Below, piece after piece: positions 1 to 8,319 of a DNA stretch of 64,000 nt; position 1 is the first letter of the stretch; each line of letters opens with the position of its first letter. Where the stretch lies: positions 1 to 64,000 of the forward strand of contig PCUU01000082.1 in the NCBI GenBank assembly GCA_002786855.1, read 5' to 3'. The DNA is from Cytophagales bacterium CG12_big_fil_rev_8_21_14_0_65_40_12 (GTDB lineage Bacteria > Bacteroidota > Bacteroidia > Cytophagales > Cyclobacteriaceae). The position numbers and the translations under genes are program-made. The notes beneath the pieces were generated by a model, which did not search any database, was not told the DNA's origin, and saw only the letters and a list, made by a program, of their open reading frames with translations.

Positions 1-720
1 GTCGCGAATCTCTGTTTCAGATCTATCGCGATAGACTACAATTGGGCCATTGTCGGTAAGCGCTGCTGCCGTTTGACAGCAATCACAAACGCGGTCATCC
101 AATTCCCATTCGTCAATTGTATTTCCTTGTGGATTGAAGATCCCTGCACGCAGGGTCATGGCTCCGGCTTCACCATGTCCACCATGTGTATCAGTTCCGT
201 GGCCTTCGCTCTTGGTATTTCTACCATCTAACCAAGTGATAAATGTGTTCTCATTCTCCATGGGCAGCATGCTCACAAAGCCATGTTCTGCGGCTACTCC
301 GTCCTTATGAGCAGTAAACGATGTTCCCCAAGTTTGCCCTCGATCTGCCGAAAAACTTACTTTTACATCGTAATCGTAAGTGCCTTCTTTGCTCTTTTGA
401 AGCCAATGTGCCCCCATTTGCTGCTTGTTGACCACTAATGATGGAAAATCGGCCCAATTGACAAACCAATTATTTCCGCTTGAGATTACCGTTGGCACTG
501 ACCAAGCCTCTTCCCAGAGTTGAGAATAGAGCAAAGTACTTTTATCACCATTTTTTTCAACCCATGATAAATAGATATTCTCATCGGCTCCTTTTTCCAA
601 TCTTGGAAGGCTCGCATTGGTTTGCCCCATAAACTCGATCATCTCAATGGTTTGGGGCGTTTCTTTTTTACAAGCCCAAGTAAATAGCACAAGGGTAATT
701 AAGAGGATTGGCTTTTTCAT
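1..720 (-). CDS. Asp-box (sialidase/BNR-like) lipoprotein, 3' part outside window
   Basis: The reading frame opens at an ATG at 718-720 and runs off the left edge, so about 240 N-terminal residues are visible. The N-terminus is a lipoprotein signal peptide ending in TWAC (lipid Cys about residue 17), so the protein should be membrane anchored outside the cytoplasm. A clear Asp box, SADRGQTW, indicates a BNR/sialidase-type beta-propeller. Further along is a DDRVCDCCQT motif with three close cysteines, a possible metal or disulfide site. The start codon overlaps the stop of the TolC-like gene by one base (TGATG), so it is the last visible gene of the efflux operon. Fold assignment is good; substrate and enzymatic activity are unknown. 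Confidence 0.75.
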   Translation of the reverse strand, partial: MKKPILLITLVLFTWACKKETPQTIEMIEFMGQTNASLPRLEKGADENIYLSWVEKNGDKSTLLYSQLWEEAWSVPTVISSGNNWFVNWADFPSLVVNKQQMGAHWLQKSKEGTYDYDVKVSFSADRGQTWGTSFTAHKDGVAAEHGFVSMLPMENENTFITWLDGRNTKSEGHGTDTHGGHGEAGAMTLRAGIFNPQGNTIDEWELDDRVCDCCQTAAALTDNGPIVVYRDRSETEIRD

Positions 721-1964
721 CATTTTGAAGGTTGATTGGAGGTTAAAAATTCGTAACTGAATAGTGATTTTTGCAAATTGACCGAGGCATTGAGTGCCGA
801 AAGTTTAAGCTGTAAAATCAGTTGTAGTGTACTTAATAGTTGCTCGAATTGAGTGTTGCTATTGCTATAATCGGCCGTAAGCAGTTTCAGCAATAGCTCT
901 GTTTTTTCTAGCTCCTTTTTATACAATTGTAGTTCTGTATTTGCTCTTTCAAATTCAAAGTTGGCCATTGCCCATTGATTGGTGATTTGATTCTGAACGA
1001 CTTCAATTTGGCTTTTGTAGGCCTCTTGCATAAAGCCTGCTTCCTGCTTTAAGGCTTCATTTTTCTTTCTGAAAATTGGCAAACTTAGACTGATTGTCGG
1101 TGCCAAAATATCCTTTCCATTGTCTTGGATGTTGGGTACATCTCGCTTTTGAATGAAGCCGTATTCCAGCCCTAAACCTAACTTAGGTTTATTGGAAAGC
1201 TCAGCCAGCACCAATTGATGACCTGCAGCCATGATTTGTTCTTGCGAAGCCTTGATGTTTGGATTGTTTTTTAAAGCAGAATCCAATGAAAGATCCATCT
1301 CTTTGTCCGTATTCAATTCAAAATTCAAGTTGATTTGGTCAATGCTCAAAGGAATTTCATTGTTCAAAAGCGTATTGAAGTCACTTAAGAGTGGCTCTCT
1401 TTTTAATTTGAGCAATTCAAGTTGCGTTGTGGCTTCATCAATTTTGATTTGAACCCTGACCAAATCCGCAAGCGAGGCAAGGTTGGATTCGTATTTTGTT
1501 TTCGAAATCGGTTCAAAGGATTTTAGCAATTCTAAGTTGGTAGCATTGATTTTAATTTGCTTTTCAAGCTCATAGAGTGCCAAATAGGAATTTTTGATTT
1601 CCAAAAAGAGCATATTCTTAGCAGCCTGAAATTCTTCAAATTTTACTTGCGCTGACGAAGCCGCCAATTGCTTTTGCTTTGGCAGCGTACCTCGCCAAGG
1701 GAACATTTGTGAAAAACCCGCTTTAAATCTTTGAGCACCCACCCGCGTTTCTACTGGGCTGATGAAGTAACCGAAACTCACAGTAGGGTCTGGCAAACTG
1801 CCTTGCTGCTCCACTTTTTCTAGCGCAGCCAAGTACATGTTGAATTTGGCTTTCAAGCTTGGGTTTTGCAGCGCTGCCTTTTCTAAATACCCGTCTAGCG
1901 GAGTTTGGCTGAATAGGCAGAAGCTTAGTAGACCTAATAAACTTATGATCAATAGTTTTCTCAT
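720..1964 (-). CDS. TolC-family outer-membrane efflux protein
   Basis: This 414-residue protein has a cleavable signal peptide (hydrophobic run ending in FSQ near residue 20). It is followed by the long amphipathic helical repeats typical of TolC/CusC outer-membrane factors (OEP family), including paired Leu/Ala/Glu-rich coiled-coil segments. It would form the trans-outer-membrane duct of the RND pump encoded upstream. Its ATG lies 4 bases inside the 3' end of the acetolactate-decarboxylase-like gene, and its stop overlaps the start of the next lipoprotein gene, so the genes are translationally coupled. No periplasmic adaptor (CusB) is seen in the window; it may lie beyond the left edge. Confidence 0.85.
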   Translation of the reverse strand: MRKLLIISLLGLLSFCLFSQTPLDGYLEKAALQNPSLKAKFNMYLAALEKVEQQGSLPDPTVSFGYFISPVETRVGAQRFKAGFSQMFPWRGTLPKQKQLAASSAQVKFEEFQAAKNMLFLEIKNSYLALYELEKQIKINATNLELLKSFEPISKTKYESNLASLADLVRVQIKIDEATTQLELLKLKREPLLSDFNTLLNNEIPLSIDQINLNFELNTDKEMDLSLDSALKNNPNIKASQEQIMAAGHQLVLAELSNKPKLGLGLEYGFIQKRDVPNIQDNGKDILAPTISLSLPIFRKKNEALKQEAGFMQEAYKSQIEVVQNQITNQWAMANFEFERANTELQLYKKELEKTELLLKLLTADYSNSNTQFEQLLSTLQLILQLKLSALNASVNLQKSLFSYEFLTSNQPSK

Positions 1965-2677
1965 TCTATAGAGCTTTTAGGTAGTGATAAAACCATGGGT
2001 TCTTTTAAAACTAATTGATCAACATGACCCATTTTGGTGATTGAATCATTCACAAAATGAACATGCAAATAGCTGCCATGATGGGTGAAAATTCCTTCAT
2101 GATTTTCAGAATAGAAGCCTAACATTCGTCCATTTTCATTGACCGAGTGCCCTTCGATCCCCGCCTTTTTATAAGCTTCATGGTTTTGTGCTGTGGCTTC
2201 AGCGGCATTGATGATATGCCAGTTTACTTCAGAAAAATTACCTTCCAATATGAATGGGAATGGTTTAGAAGTATCTAATCCTTGAGTTTTGGCCATGGCC
2301 TTAATCGAAGTTTGAAGGCTGGCCAAATCATCAATTGGAGTGTCGAAATTAACTTGAATCCATTCATGGACCACAGCACTTATCGCCAGAATTGCGCCTT
2401 CATTATGATCTCGTTGAATTATTACCTCTCCATTAGACGCCTTACTTAAAATGGGCTGGCTGTCGATAATTATAAATTCGCCAGTCAATTGCTTTAGTGC
2501 GCCAATTGCGTAAAAGTGTTCAGTTTTTTCAAAGTCTTTCAATGAGATGTAAGTATCGAGTTTGTTTTCCATCATGATCTCTCGGAGCACGCCATAGTTT
2601 TCCACTTCGAAAGCAGGTTTTGTTTTTTCACAACTCGAAAGGGCAATGATGAAAATGAGGAAAATATATCTATTCAT
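1961..2677 (-). CDS. Acetolactate-decarboxylase-fold lipoprotein in metal-efflux operon
   Basis: This 238-residue protein begins with a lipoprotein signal (ALSSC, lipid Cys16). The remainder matches the alpha-acetolactate decarboxylase (AlsD/BudA) family by pattern: GALKQLTGEF (residues 59-68), a FILEGNFSEV segment near 143-152, GRMLGFY near 183-189, and HVHF followed by GH (H205, H207, H218). The H-x-H and +11 His spacing equals that of the three zinc ligands of known AlsD enzymes, and E67 matches the Glu before the first strand. The Arg of the usual T-R-T-V segment is absent (WHII here) and the C-terminal Glu-bearing tail is missing, so ordinary decarboxylase activity is doubtful. It overlaps cusA by 8 bases. 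A metal-binding role in efflux is inference. Confidence 0.7.
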   Translation of the reverse strand: MNRYIFLIFIIALSSCEKTKPAFEVENYGVLREIMMENKLDTYISLKDFEKTEHFYAIGALKQLTGEFIIIDSQPILSKASNGEVIIQRDHNEGAILAISAVVHEWIQVNFDTPIDDLASLQTSIKAMAKTQGLDTSKPFPFILEGNFSEVNWHIINAAEATAQNHEAYKKAGIEGHSVNENGRMLGFYSENHEGIFTHHGSYLHVHFVNDSITKMGHVDQLVLKEPMVLSLPKSSIE

Positions 2678-5600
2678 GATTTTCTATTTTGAGTGAAGAT
2701 TTGAATTGGGCTTCCTTGTAATAGGAAAAGAGAACAGGCACTACAAAAAGCGTGATCAATGCGATTAGCATTCCTCCAAATGAAGGAATGGCCATTGGGA
2801 TCATTACATCCGAGCCGCGGCCTGTTGAAGTCAAAACAGGCAGAAGTGCCAGTAGGGTAGTGGCCGTTGTCATTAAACAAGGCTTCACTCTTCTCATTCC
2901 CGCTTCAATTACCAAGCTTTGAATGGCAGTTTTAGTCAGTTTTTGTTTGTCCTTAAATGACTGATCTAAGTAAGTGGCCATTAATACCCCATCATCTGTG
3001 GCAATTCCGAAAAGGGCGATAAAGCCTACCCAAACCGCAACGCTTAAATTGATAGGGCTAATTTGAAAAAGCTCGCGCATGTTTGTTCCGAAAAGATTGA
3101 AATTCAGGAAGCCTTCTTGACCATAGAGCCAAAGCATTAAAAATCCACCGCCAAAAGCCACTGCTACTCCTGAAAAGACCATCAAGGAGACAGGCACCGA
3201 CTTGAATTGGAAATAAAGAATCAAGAAAATAACAGCCAAAACGATCGGTATCACAATCGCCAGACGAGCTTCTGCCCTGAGTTGATTTTCATAATTGCCA
3301 GCAAACTGGAAGGAAACACCCGCAGGAACTTGAAGCTCACCATTCTCTATTTTTTGGTCAATGAGGTTTTGCGCATCATTCACCACATCGGTTTCCGCTT
3401 TGCCAGGAAGCTTATCGAAAATGACATAGCCTACCAAAAAAGTGTCCTCGCTTTTGATCATTTGAGGGCCTCTTGTGTATTCAATTTCGGCTAATTGTCC
3501 CAGCGGAATTTGACCGTTCATTTTGGTTGGAATGAGAATGTTTTTCAAGGCGGCAGGATCGTCTCGGAGTTCTCGAGGATAGCGGACTCTTATTCCGTAG
3601 CGTTCTCGACCTTCCACCGTGGTAGACAATTCCATGCCGCCAATGGCCACTTGAATGTATTGCTGAACTTGCGCTATGCTCAATCCATAAAGCCCTAAAG
3701 CTTTTCTATCTAGATTGATCAATAGGTAGGGTTTGCCCACAATACGTTCTGCAAAAACCGACTGTGCTTTCACAGAAGGAACTTGCTTTAAAATGCCTTC
3801 CAACTCAATTCCAAAGGCTTCAATAGTCGCCAAATCTGGCCCTTTTACTTTGATGCCCATTGGCGCTCTCATGCCAGTTTGCAGCATGATCAATCTGGTT
3901 TCAATAGGTTGAAGCTTAGGTGCAGAGGTTACCCCTGGAAGCTTAGTAGCTTTGATTATTTCATTCCAAATGTCATCTGGCGAATTAATTTCATCTCGCC
4001 ATTGGCGGAAATAGGAGCCGTCTTCATCTGGAATCAGATTGCCTTTCTCGTCTTTCAAAAACTCTCCATCTTCTTTCGCGAAGCGAATTCTTTTCCCGTC
4101 TTCATCGGTCAGGTATTCACTCTTATAATTGATGATATTTTCATACATCGAAATAGGGGCGGGGTCTAAAGCACTTTCCGTTCTACCCAATTTTCCAACC
4201 ACAGATTCCACTTCGGGGATGGCCGCTACGGCCATATCAAGTAAAGCCAAAGTTTCTCGGTTTTGCGCTAAACCTGCATGTGGCATGGAAGTCGGCATTA
4301 AGAGAAATGCTCCTTCATCTAGCGAAGGCATAAACTCTTTTCCGATGCTCGGGAATGTATGATTAAGGCTTGAATAGAGTTTTGAAGTTCTGACCGAGTC
4401 ACCGAATGTACTTGGTATGAATCCAAATACTTTGTCGAAACCTTGCCAAATGGTAATGCCGAGCAAAACGATAAAGACGGGTACGGACAAGAACTTCAAT
4501 CTATTGTTTAAGCACCATTTGAGGATGCTCGGATAGAATTTGATGAAGAGTTTAAAGCTTCCTAAAGTGAAACCAATGATCAATACCACAAAAAGGAAAT
4601 TTACTAATTCACCTGATCGAACACCCAGCGGCATCCATTCTTTACTTAGTAAAATACTGATAGCGATAAGAGCAATAATTACATCACCATGTTTTAGATA
4701 GCCGTCATATTTTGAAGAGAAGTAGCGAATGAGGTTGATTGCTCCCAAGCCTAAAAGCACGAATGCAGCAAGGAAAAGACCGTAGAACAATGAAATGAAA
4801 CCAAGGACAATCACGGCTGAATGAATAATCAGTTTTAATGATTTGTTTTTGGGCTTAATACCGAAAAACCAATAAGCCAAAGTCGGTAGAATGGTCAAGG
4901 CTACTATGATGGCCGCGATTAGCGCAAAACTCTTGGTATAGGCCAGTGGTGAAAATAATTTTCCTTCTGCAGCTTGAAGGGTAAACACTGGTATAAAACT
5001 GACAATGGTGGTCATCACAGCAGTTACTATGGCCGATGAGACTTCTTGGCTAGCATTCAAGATGGTTTTTAGAATGGGCTGGTCTTTATTTTCGTCTAAG
5101 TGCTGAGTTATGTTTTCTGTCAGCACAATCCCAACGTCCACCATGGTGCCAATGGCGATGGCAATACCAGATAAGGCCACAATATTGGCATCTACGCCAA
5201 AATACTTCATGGCGATAAAGCACATCAATACTGCAATTGGCAATAAGCTTGAGATTAAGATTGAAGCCCTTAAATTCATAAGCATAACAAGCACTACGAC
5301 TACGGTGATGATGACTTCGAGGGTTAGCGCTTCGTCTAAAGTGCCGATGGTTTCTTTGATCAGCTTTGTTCTATCATAAAAGGAAACGATGGTAAGCTTT
5401 GATTTGGAGCCATCTGCTAATGTTTTTGAAGGTAGACCAGCACTAATTTCTTCGATTTGAACCTTTACATTATCAATGACTTCTAAAGGATTGGCACCAT
5501 ATCTTGCTACTACTACACCACCAACGGCTTCTGCACCAGATTTATCCAAGGCTCCTCTGCGGCCTTCCGGGCCAAGGCTGACCCTAGCAATGTCCTTGAT

Positions 5601-6428
5601 TCTAATTGGCGTATTGCCGTTCACTTTGACTACGGCTTCTTCTAAATCAGAAAGACTTTTGATATAACCCAAGCCCCTTACTAAGTATTCCGCTTTATTG
5701 ATTTCAAGCGTTTTGGCACCTACATCGAGGTTAGATTCTCTTACGGCTTTGGCGACTTCATCTAAAGACACCCCATAACCTTGCATGGCATTTGGGTCGA
5801 CATCAATTTGGTATTCCTTAACGAAACCACCAACCGATGCTACTTCTGCAACGCCTTCAGCCGAAGCCAAAGCATATCGCACAGTGTAGTCTTGCACAGA
5901 TCGAATTTCTTGCGGATCCCAGCCTCCACTTGGACTGCCTTGCTTATCTCTTCCTTCAATAGTATACCAATATATTTGACCTAAAGCAGTCGCGTCTGGA
6001 CCTAAAACGGGTTGGACTCCAGCGGGTAATATTCCTTGTGGTAGTGAATTGAGCTTTTCTAGAATTCTACTTCTGCTCCAATAAAACTCAATGTCTTCGT
6101 TGAAAATGATGTATATCGAAGACACACCAAAAATGGACGAGCTTCGAATCGTTTTCACTCCTGGAATCCCCAAAAGTGTTGATGTCAGCGGATAGGTAAT
6201 CTGGTCATCAATGTCTTGCGGAGAGCGACCGACCCATTCTGTGAATACGATTTGCTGATTTTCACCAATGTCAGGAATGGCATCCACAGGCACGGGATCA
6301 CTTGGCAAACCAAGACTTTGAGACCAATTGAATGGAGCTGTAACTAAGCCCCATGCGATTAGGCCAACCAGCATGATGAATGTTACCAAACGGTTTTCTA
6401 GAAAAAATTTAATAAGGGTATTGATCAT
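2670..6428 (-). CDS. cusA: CusA/CzcA-type heavy-metal efflux RND transporter
   Basis: This inner-membrane proton-driven pump of the HME-RND class has 1252 residues, against roughly 1040 for the usual family member. It shows the RND plan: TM1 at residues 12-30, a periplasmic porter domain, a TM bundle with the charged TM4 segment (IGTMVDVGIVLTEN, about 427-440), a second porter domain (EFMPSLDEGAFLLMP) and a C-terminal TM bundle. Two insertions account for the extra length: about 523-632 with four extra hydrophobic segments between the two halves, and an acidic insertion after the ALDPAPISMYENIINYK segment. Start ATG at 6426-6428. It is the second gene of the cluster, after the HYC_CC_PP gene. 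Metal specificity (Cu/Ag versus Co/Zn/Cd) cannot be fixed by eye. Confidence 0.92.
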   Translation of the reverse strand: MINTLIKFFLENRLVTFIMLVGLIAWGLVTAPFNWSQSLGLPSDPVPVDAIPDIGENQQIVFTEWVGRSPQDIDDQITYPLTSTLLGIPGVKTIRSSSIFGVSSIYIIFNEDIEFYWSRSRILEKLNSLPQGILPAGVQPVLGPDATALGQIYWYTIEGRDKQGSPSGGWDPQEIRSVQDYTVRYALASAEGVAEVASVGGFVKEYQIDVDPNAMQGYGVSLDEVAKAVRESNLDVGAKTLEINKAEYLVRGLGYIKSLSDLEEAVVKVNGNTPIRIKDIARVSLGPEGRRGALDKSGAEAVGGVVVARYGANPLEVIDNVKVQIEEISAGLPSKTLADGSKSKLTIVSFYDRTKLIKETIGTLDEALTLEVIITVVVVLVMLMNLRASILISSLLPIAVLMCFIAMKYFGVDANIVALSGIAIAIGTMVDVGIVLTENITQHLDENKDQPILKTILNASQEVSSAIVTAVMTTIVSFIPVFTLQAAEGKLFSPLAYTKSFALIAAIIVALTILPTLAYWFFGIKPKNKSLKLIIHSAVIVLGFISLFYGLFLAAFVLLGLGAINLIRYFSSKYDGYLKHGDVIIALIAISILLSKEWMPLGVRSGELVNFLFVVLIIGFTLGSFKLFIKFYPSILKWCLNNRLKFLSVPVFIVLLGITIWQGFDKVFGFIPSTFGDSVRTSKLYSSLNHTFPSIGKEFMPSLDEGAFLLMPTSMPHAGLAQNRETLALLDMAVAAIPEVESVVGKLGRTESALDPAPISMYENIINYKSEYLTDEDGKRIRFAKEDGEFLKDEKGNLIPDEDGSYFRQWRDEINSPDDIWNEIIKATKLPGVTSAPKLQPIETRLIMLQTGMRAPMGIKVKGPDLATIEAFGIELEGILKQVPSVKAQSVFAERIVGKPYLLINLDRKALGLYGLSIAQVQQYIQVAIGGMELSTTVEGRERYGIRVRYPRELRDDPAALKNILIPTKMNGQIPLGQLAEIEYTRGPQMIKSEDTFLVGYVIFDKLPGKAETDVVNDAQNLIDQKIENGELQVPAGVSFQFAGNYENQLRAEARLAIVIPIVLAVIFLILYFQFKSVPVSLMVFSGVAVAFGGGFLMLWLYGQEGFLNFNLFGTNMRELFQISPINLSVAVWVGFIALFGIATDDGVLMATYLDQSFKDKQKLTKTAIQSLVIEAGMRRVKPCLMTTATTLLALLPVLTSTGRGSDVMIPMAIPSFGGMLIALITLFVVPVLFSYYKEAQFKSSLKIENHE

Positions 6429-6499
6429 TAAAATTGCTTTTACAATCCAAAAAAAGTGGAAAGCCCATAAAATAGGCTGAGCAGTTCAGCAAAGAACTA

Positions 6500-6910
6500 C
6501 TAGGATTGCAAAGCTGAAGGAATCTTCAGGGAATGATATTTTATATAAAATTCGGGTGCTGGAATATCAGGCGGCCCAGTATTTCGAGTTTCAATTTCGT
6601 ATTCTTGATTTATGCTTAATTCTGTAACAGAACTAAGAGCAGCCTCAAAAAGCAGGAAGTAATTAGCTTGTGGTAAATCATCAGAAAAAGCCATTTGTTG
6701 GCTGTCCTCAATCTTTTCTAGCGACCATTCATCATGGCAGCAATCTTCCATATTCGTGTGCATTTCGGGCATTCCCATGCACTGCTTTTCTACCTTCTTG
6801 AAAAGCGCAGATTCCTTTACACGCCCCATACACATGTGCTGACCAACGAGAATTCCCGTTGAAGTGAACAGGTAAAGTGCTGTGAATAATATGGTTACTG
6901 TATTTTTCAA
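6500..6910 (-). CDS. HYC_CC_PP-family small Cys/His/Met-rich exported protein
   Basis: This 136-residue protein has an N-terminal signal peptide followed by a HMCMG motif, a CMGMPEMH stretch, a MEDCCHDEW motif and a Pro-containing tail (GPPDIPAP). This is the order of motifs that gives the Bacteroidota HYC_CC_PP family its name. The start is a TTG at 6908-6910, chosen because it gives the complete signal peptide. It is 71 bases upstream of cusA on the same strand. Family members commonly sit beside copper or heavy-metal efflux genes, and the Met/Cys/His pattern suggests periplasmic metal binding; that function is inference. Confidence 0.75.
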   Translation of the reverse strand: MKNTVTILFTALYLFTSTGILVGQHMCMGRVKESALFKKVEKQCMGMPEMHTNMEDCCHDEWSLEKIEDSQQMAFSDDLPQANYFLLFEAALSSVTELSINQEYEIETRNTGPPDIPAPEFYIKYHSLKIPSALQS

Positions 6911-6916
6911 TCAGGG

Positions 6917-6924
6917 CAAATATA
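6917..6924 (-). promoter_or_regulatory. Possible -7 element (TATATTTG) before the HYC_CC_PP gene
   Basis: On the minus strand TATATTTG matches the Bacteroidota -7 consensus TAnnTTTG, but no TTTG is found 19 bases upstream. It lies only 6 bases from the TTG start, so the transcript would be nearly leaderless if this is used. Confidence 0.3.
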
Positions 6925-7004
6925 CGGCTTAATTTAAAAGTTGCTCATTTATGTCTTAAAATTAGAGCGATCTACCTCAGTTGTTATGGATCGAATAGAA
7001 AATT

Positions 7005-7580
7005 TTAACGCTTATTTTTAATGAAATAGCTGAAGCCGAGAGATACAGTGCTTAAGTTGAGACTCAGCCCGTAATTGTTAGTTGTTATCTCACCAGATGG
7101 CTGATCTCTCTTGGACGTGGTGTAGAACAAAGAACCTAGACTCATTTCAAGGGCTATTTTAGGCGAAATAAAATAGGACATGCCTGGTGCTACTTGAATA
7201 GCAAAGTTATTAGTTTTCGTATCACTGCCTGTAATATTTTCGTCTGAGCTCCTTCCAATTGAGACAGATGGTTCAACAAAGAGGTATAGGTTTTCACTTA
7301 CCATCTTGTGAAAACGAGAGTTCAAACCAAAGTCAAATGAGTACGAATTCAATCCATTACTTTCTGATATCGAATATTGCAATTTTATACCAACGCTAGT
7401 TAGGTCAGAAACAAAGATGCCAGCGCTTGGTCTTAAAGAGAGATTGGCTCTATCGAAATCTGGGAATTCAGTATTAAAGAAAGCCTCACTCCCTCCCAGC
7501 TGAATATCTCCTTTGGTAATTTGTGCAAAGCCGAAAGTACTGAATAGCATGAAGGCCATGATGATTAATGATTTTTTCAT
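7005..7580 (-). CDS. Outer-membrane beta-barrel protein (tandem copy 2)
   Basis: This 191-residue protein has a signal peptide (to about GFAQ, residue 19) followed by alternating aromatic/polar strands and a terminal Phe-rich strand (LGFSYFIKNKR), typical of small Bacteroidota outer-membrane barrels (porin family, OmpA-like barrel without the peptidoglycan domain). It is a paralogue of the next gene upstream: both begin MKKSL and share the run AQITKGDIQLGGS right after the signal peptide. The two genes are 17 bases apart and probably co-transcribed. No specific function can be assigned. Confidence 0.7.
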   Translation of the reverse strand: MKKSLIIMAFMLFSTFGFAQITKGDIQLGGSEAFFNTEFPDFDRANLSLRPSAGIFVSDLTSVGIKLQYSISESNGLNSYSFDFGLNSRFHKMVSENLYLFVEPSVSIGRSSDENITGSDTKTNNFAIQVAPGMSYFISPKIALEMSLGSLFYTTSKRDQPSGEITTNNYGLSLNLSTVSLGFSYFIKNKR

Positions 7581-7597
7581 AATTGCTGTTTTGAGTC

Positions 7598-8146
7598 TTA
7601 TTTCTTTATAAAGTAACTGATATTGAACGAAGCACTATTCAAATTCATTAATAAGGTGAATTCTTCCCTATTGGTTTCCAATCCACCACTTTCATTAGTT
7701 GTACTGTTGTAATTCAATGAACCAAGATTCAGCCCTAACGCGAATTTTGGAGAAAGGAAGTAAGTCACTCCTGGAGCAATTCCAATATCTAGTATCCTAA
7801 GTTTAGAGCCGAGTGGATTTCCACTTTCTGAGGAACCAGTAAGGTAGTTTATTGAAGGCTGTACATAGAAGTAAAAATTATCTACTACCTTTTTATGAAA
7901 ACGGCTGAATACTCCAAAGCGAAAAAAATTGGAATTAGACATATTACCATTATAACTTATCGCTAGCCCTACACTAGCCAAATCCGTAACAAAAAGCCCT
8001 GCTTGTGGCGCAAGCCTGAAAGAGCTGCTTCCGTTCGCTCCACTAAAACCCACACTCCCTCCCAATTGAATATCGCCCTTGGTTATTTGTGCAAAGCCTA
8101 AAGTACTGAATAGCATCAAGGCAATAATGAGTAGTGATTTTTTCAT
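7598..8146 (-). CDS. Outer-membrane beta-barrel protein (tandem copy 1)
   Basis: This 182-residue paralogue of the 7005-7580 gene has an almost identical signal peptide and the same AQITKGDIQLGGS start of the mature protein. Beta-strand alternation, a central APGVTYFLSPKFAL segment (APGMSYFISPKIAL in the copy) and the closing SYFIKK strand support an eight-strand-like outer-membrane barrel. It is first of the pair, and the terminator of hmgA lies just upstream, so it needs its own promoter in about 8147-8200, where none could be recognised. Role unknown. Confidence 0.7.
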   Translation of the reverse strand: MKKSLLIIALMLFSTLGFAQITKGDIQLGGSVGFSGANGSSSFRLAPQAGLFVTDLASVGLAISYNGNMSNSNFFRFGVFSRFHKKVVDNFYFYVQPSINYLTGSSESGNPLGSKLRILDIGIAPGVTYFLSPKFALGLNLGSLNYNSTTNESGGLETNREEFTLLMNLNSASFNISYFIKK

Positions 8147-8201
8147 AAGTGTTGTGGTTAAAGTTTTTGATGAATAATAATCAGCAACGCATCATTGCAA
8201 C

Positions 8202-8234
8202 AAAAAAAATGCCAGATCGGGATAATCTGGCATT
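8202..8234 (-). terminator. Rho-independent terminator after hmgA
   Basis: A 10-bp stem (8208-8217 with 8225-8234, 7-base loop) is followed on the minus strand by a run of T (8202-8209). It ends the leftward transcript from ctp-hmgA and separates it from the barrel genes. Confidence 0.85.
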
Positions 8235-8319
8235 CAATTTTATCACTGAAATCATTGGCATCAAAATAAGTTTTAAAAAAACTTACTTAAATAATAATGG
8301 AATACTATTAATCAGATTC

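Noticed and set aside
1231-1452. Open frames antisense to the TolC-like and CusA genes (also many elsewhere)
   Set aside because: They lie opposite strong coding genes, have no family features and no promoters of their own; they are frame shadows.
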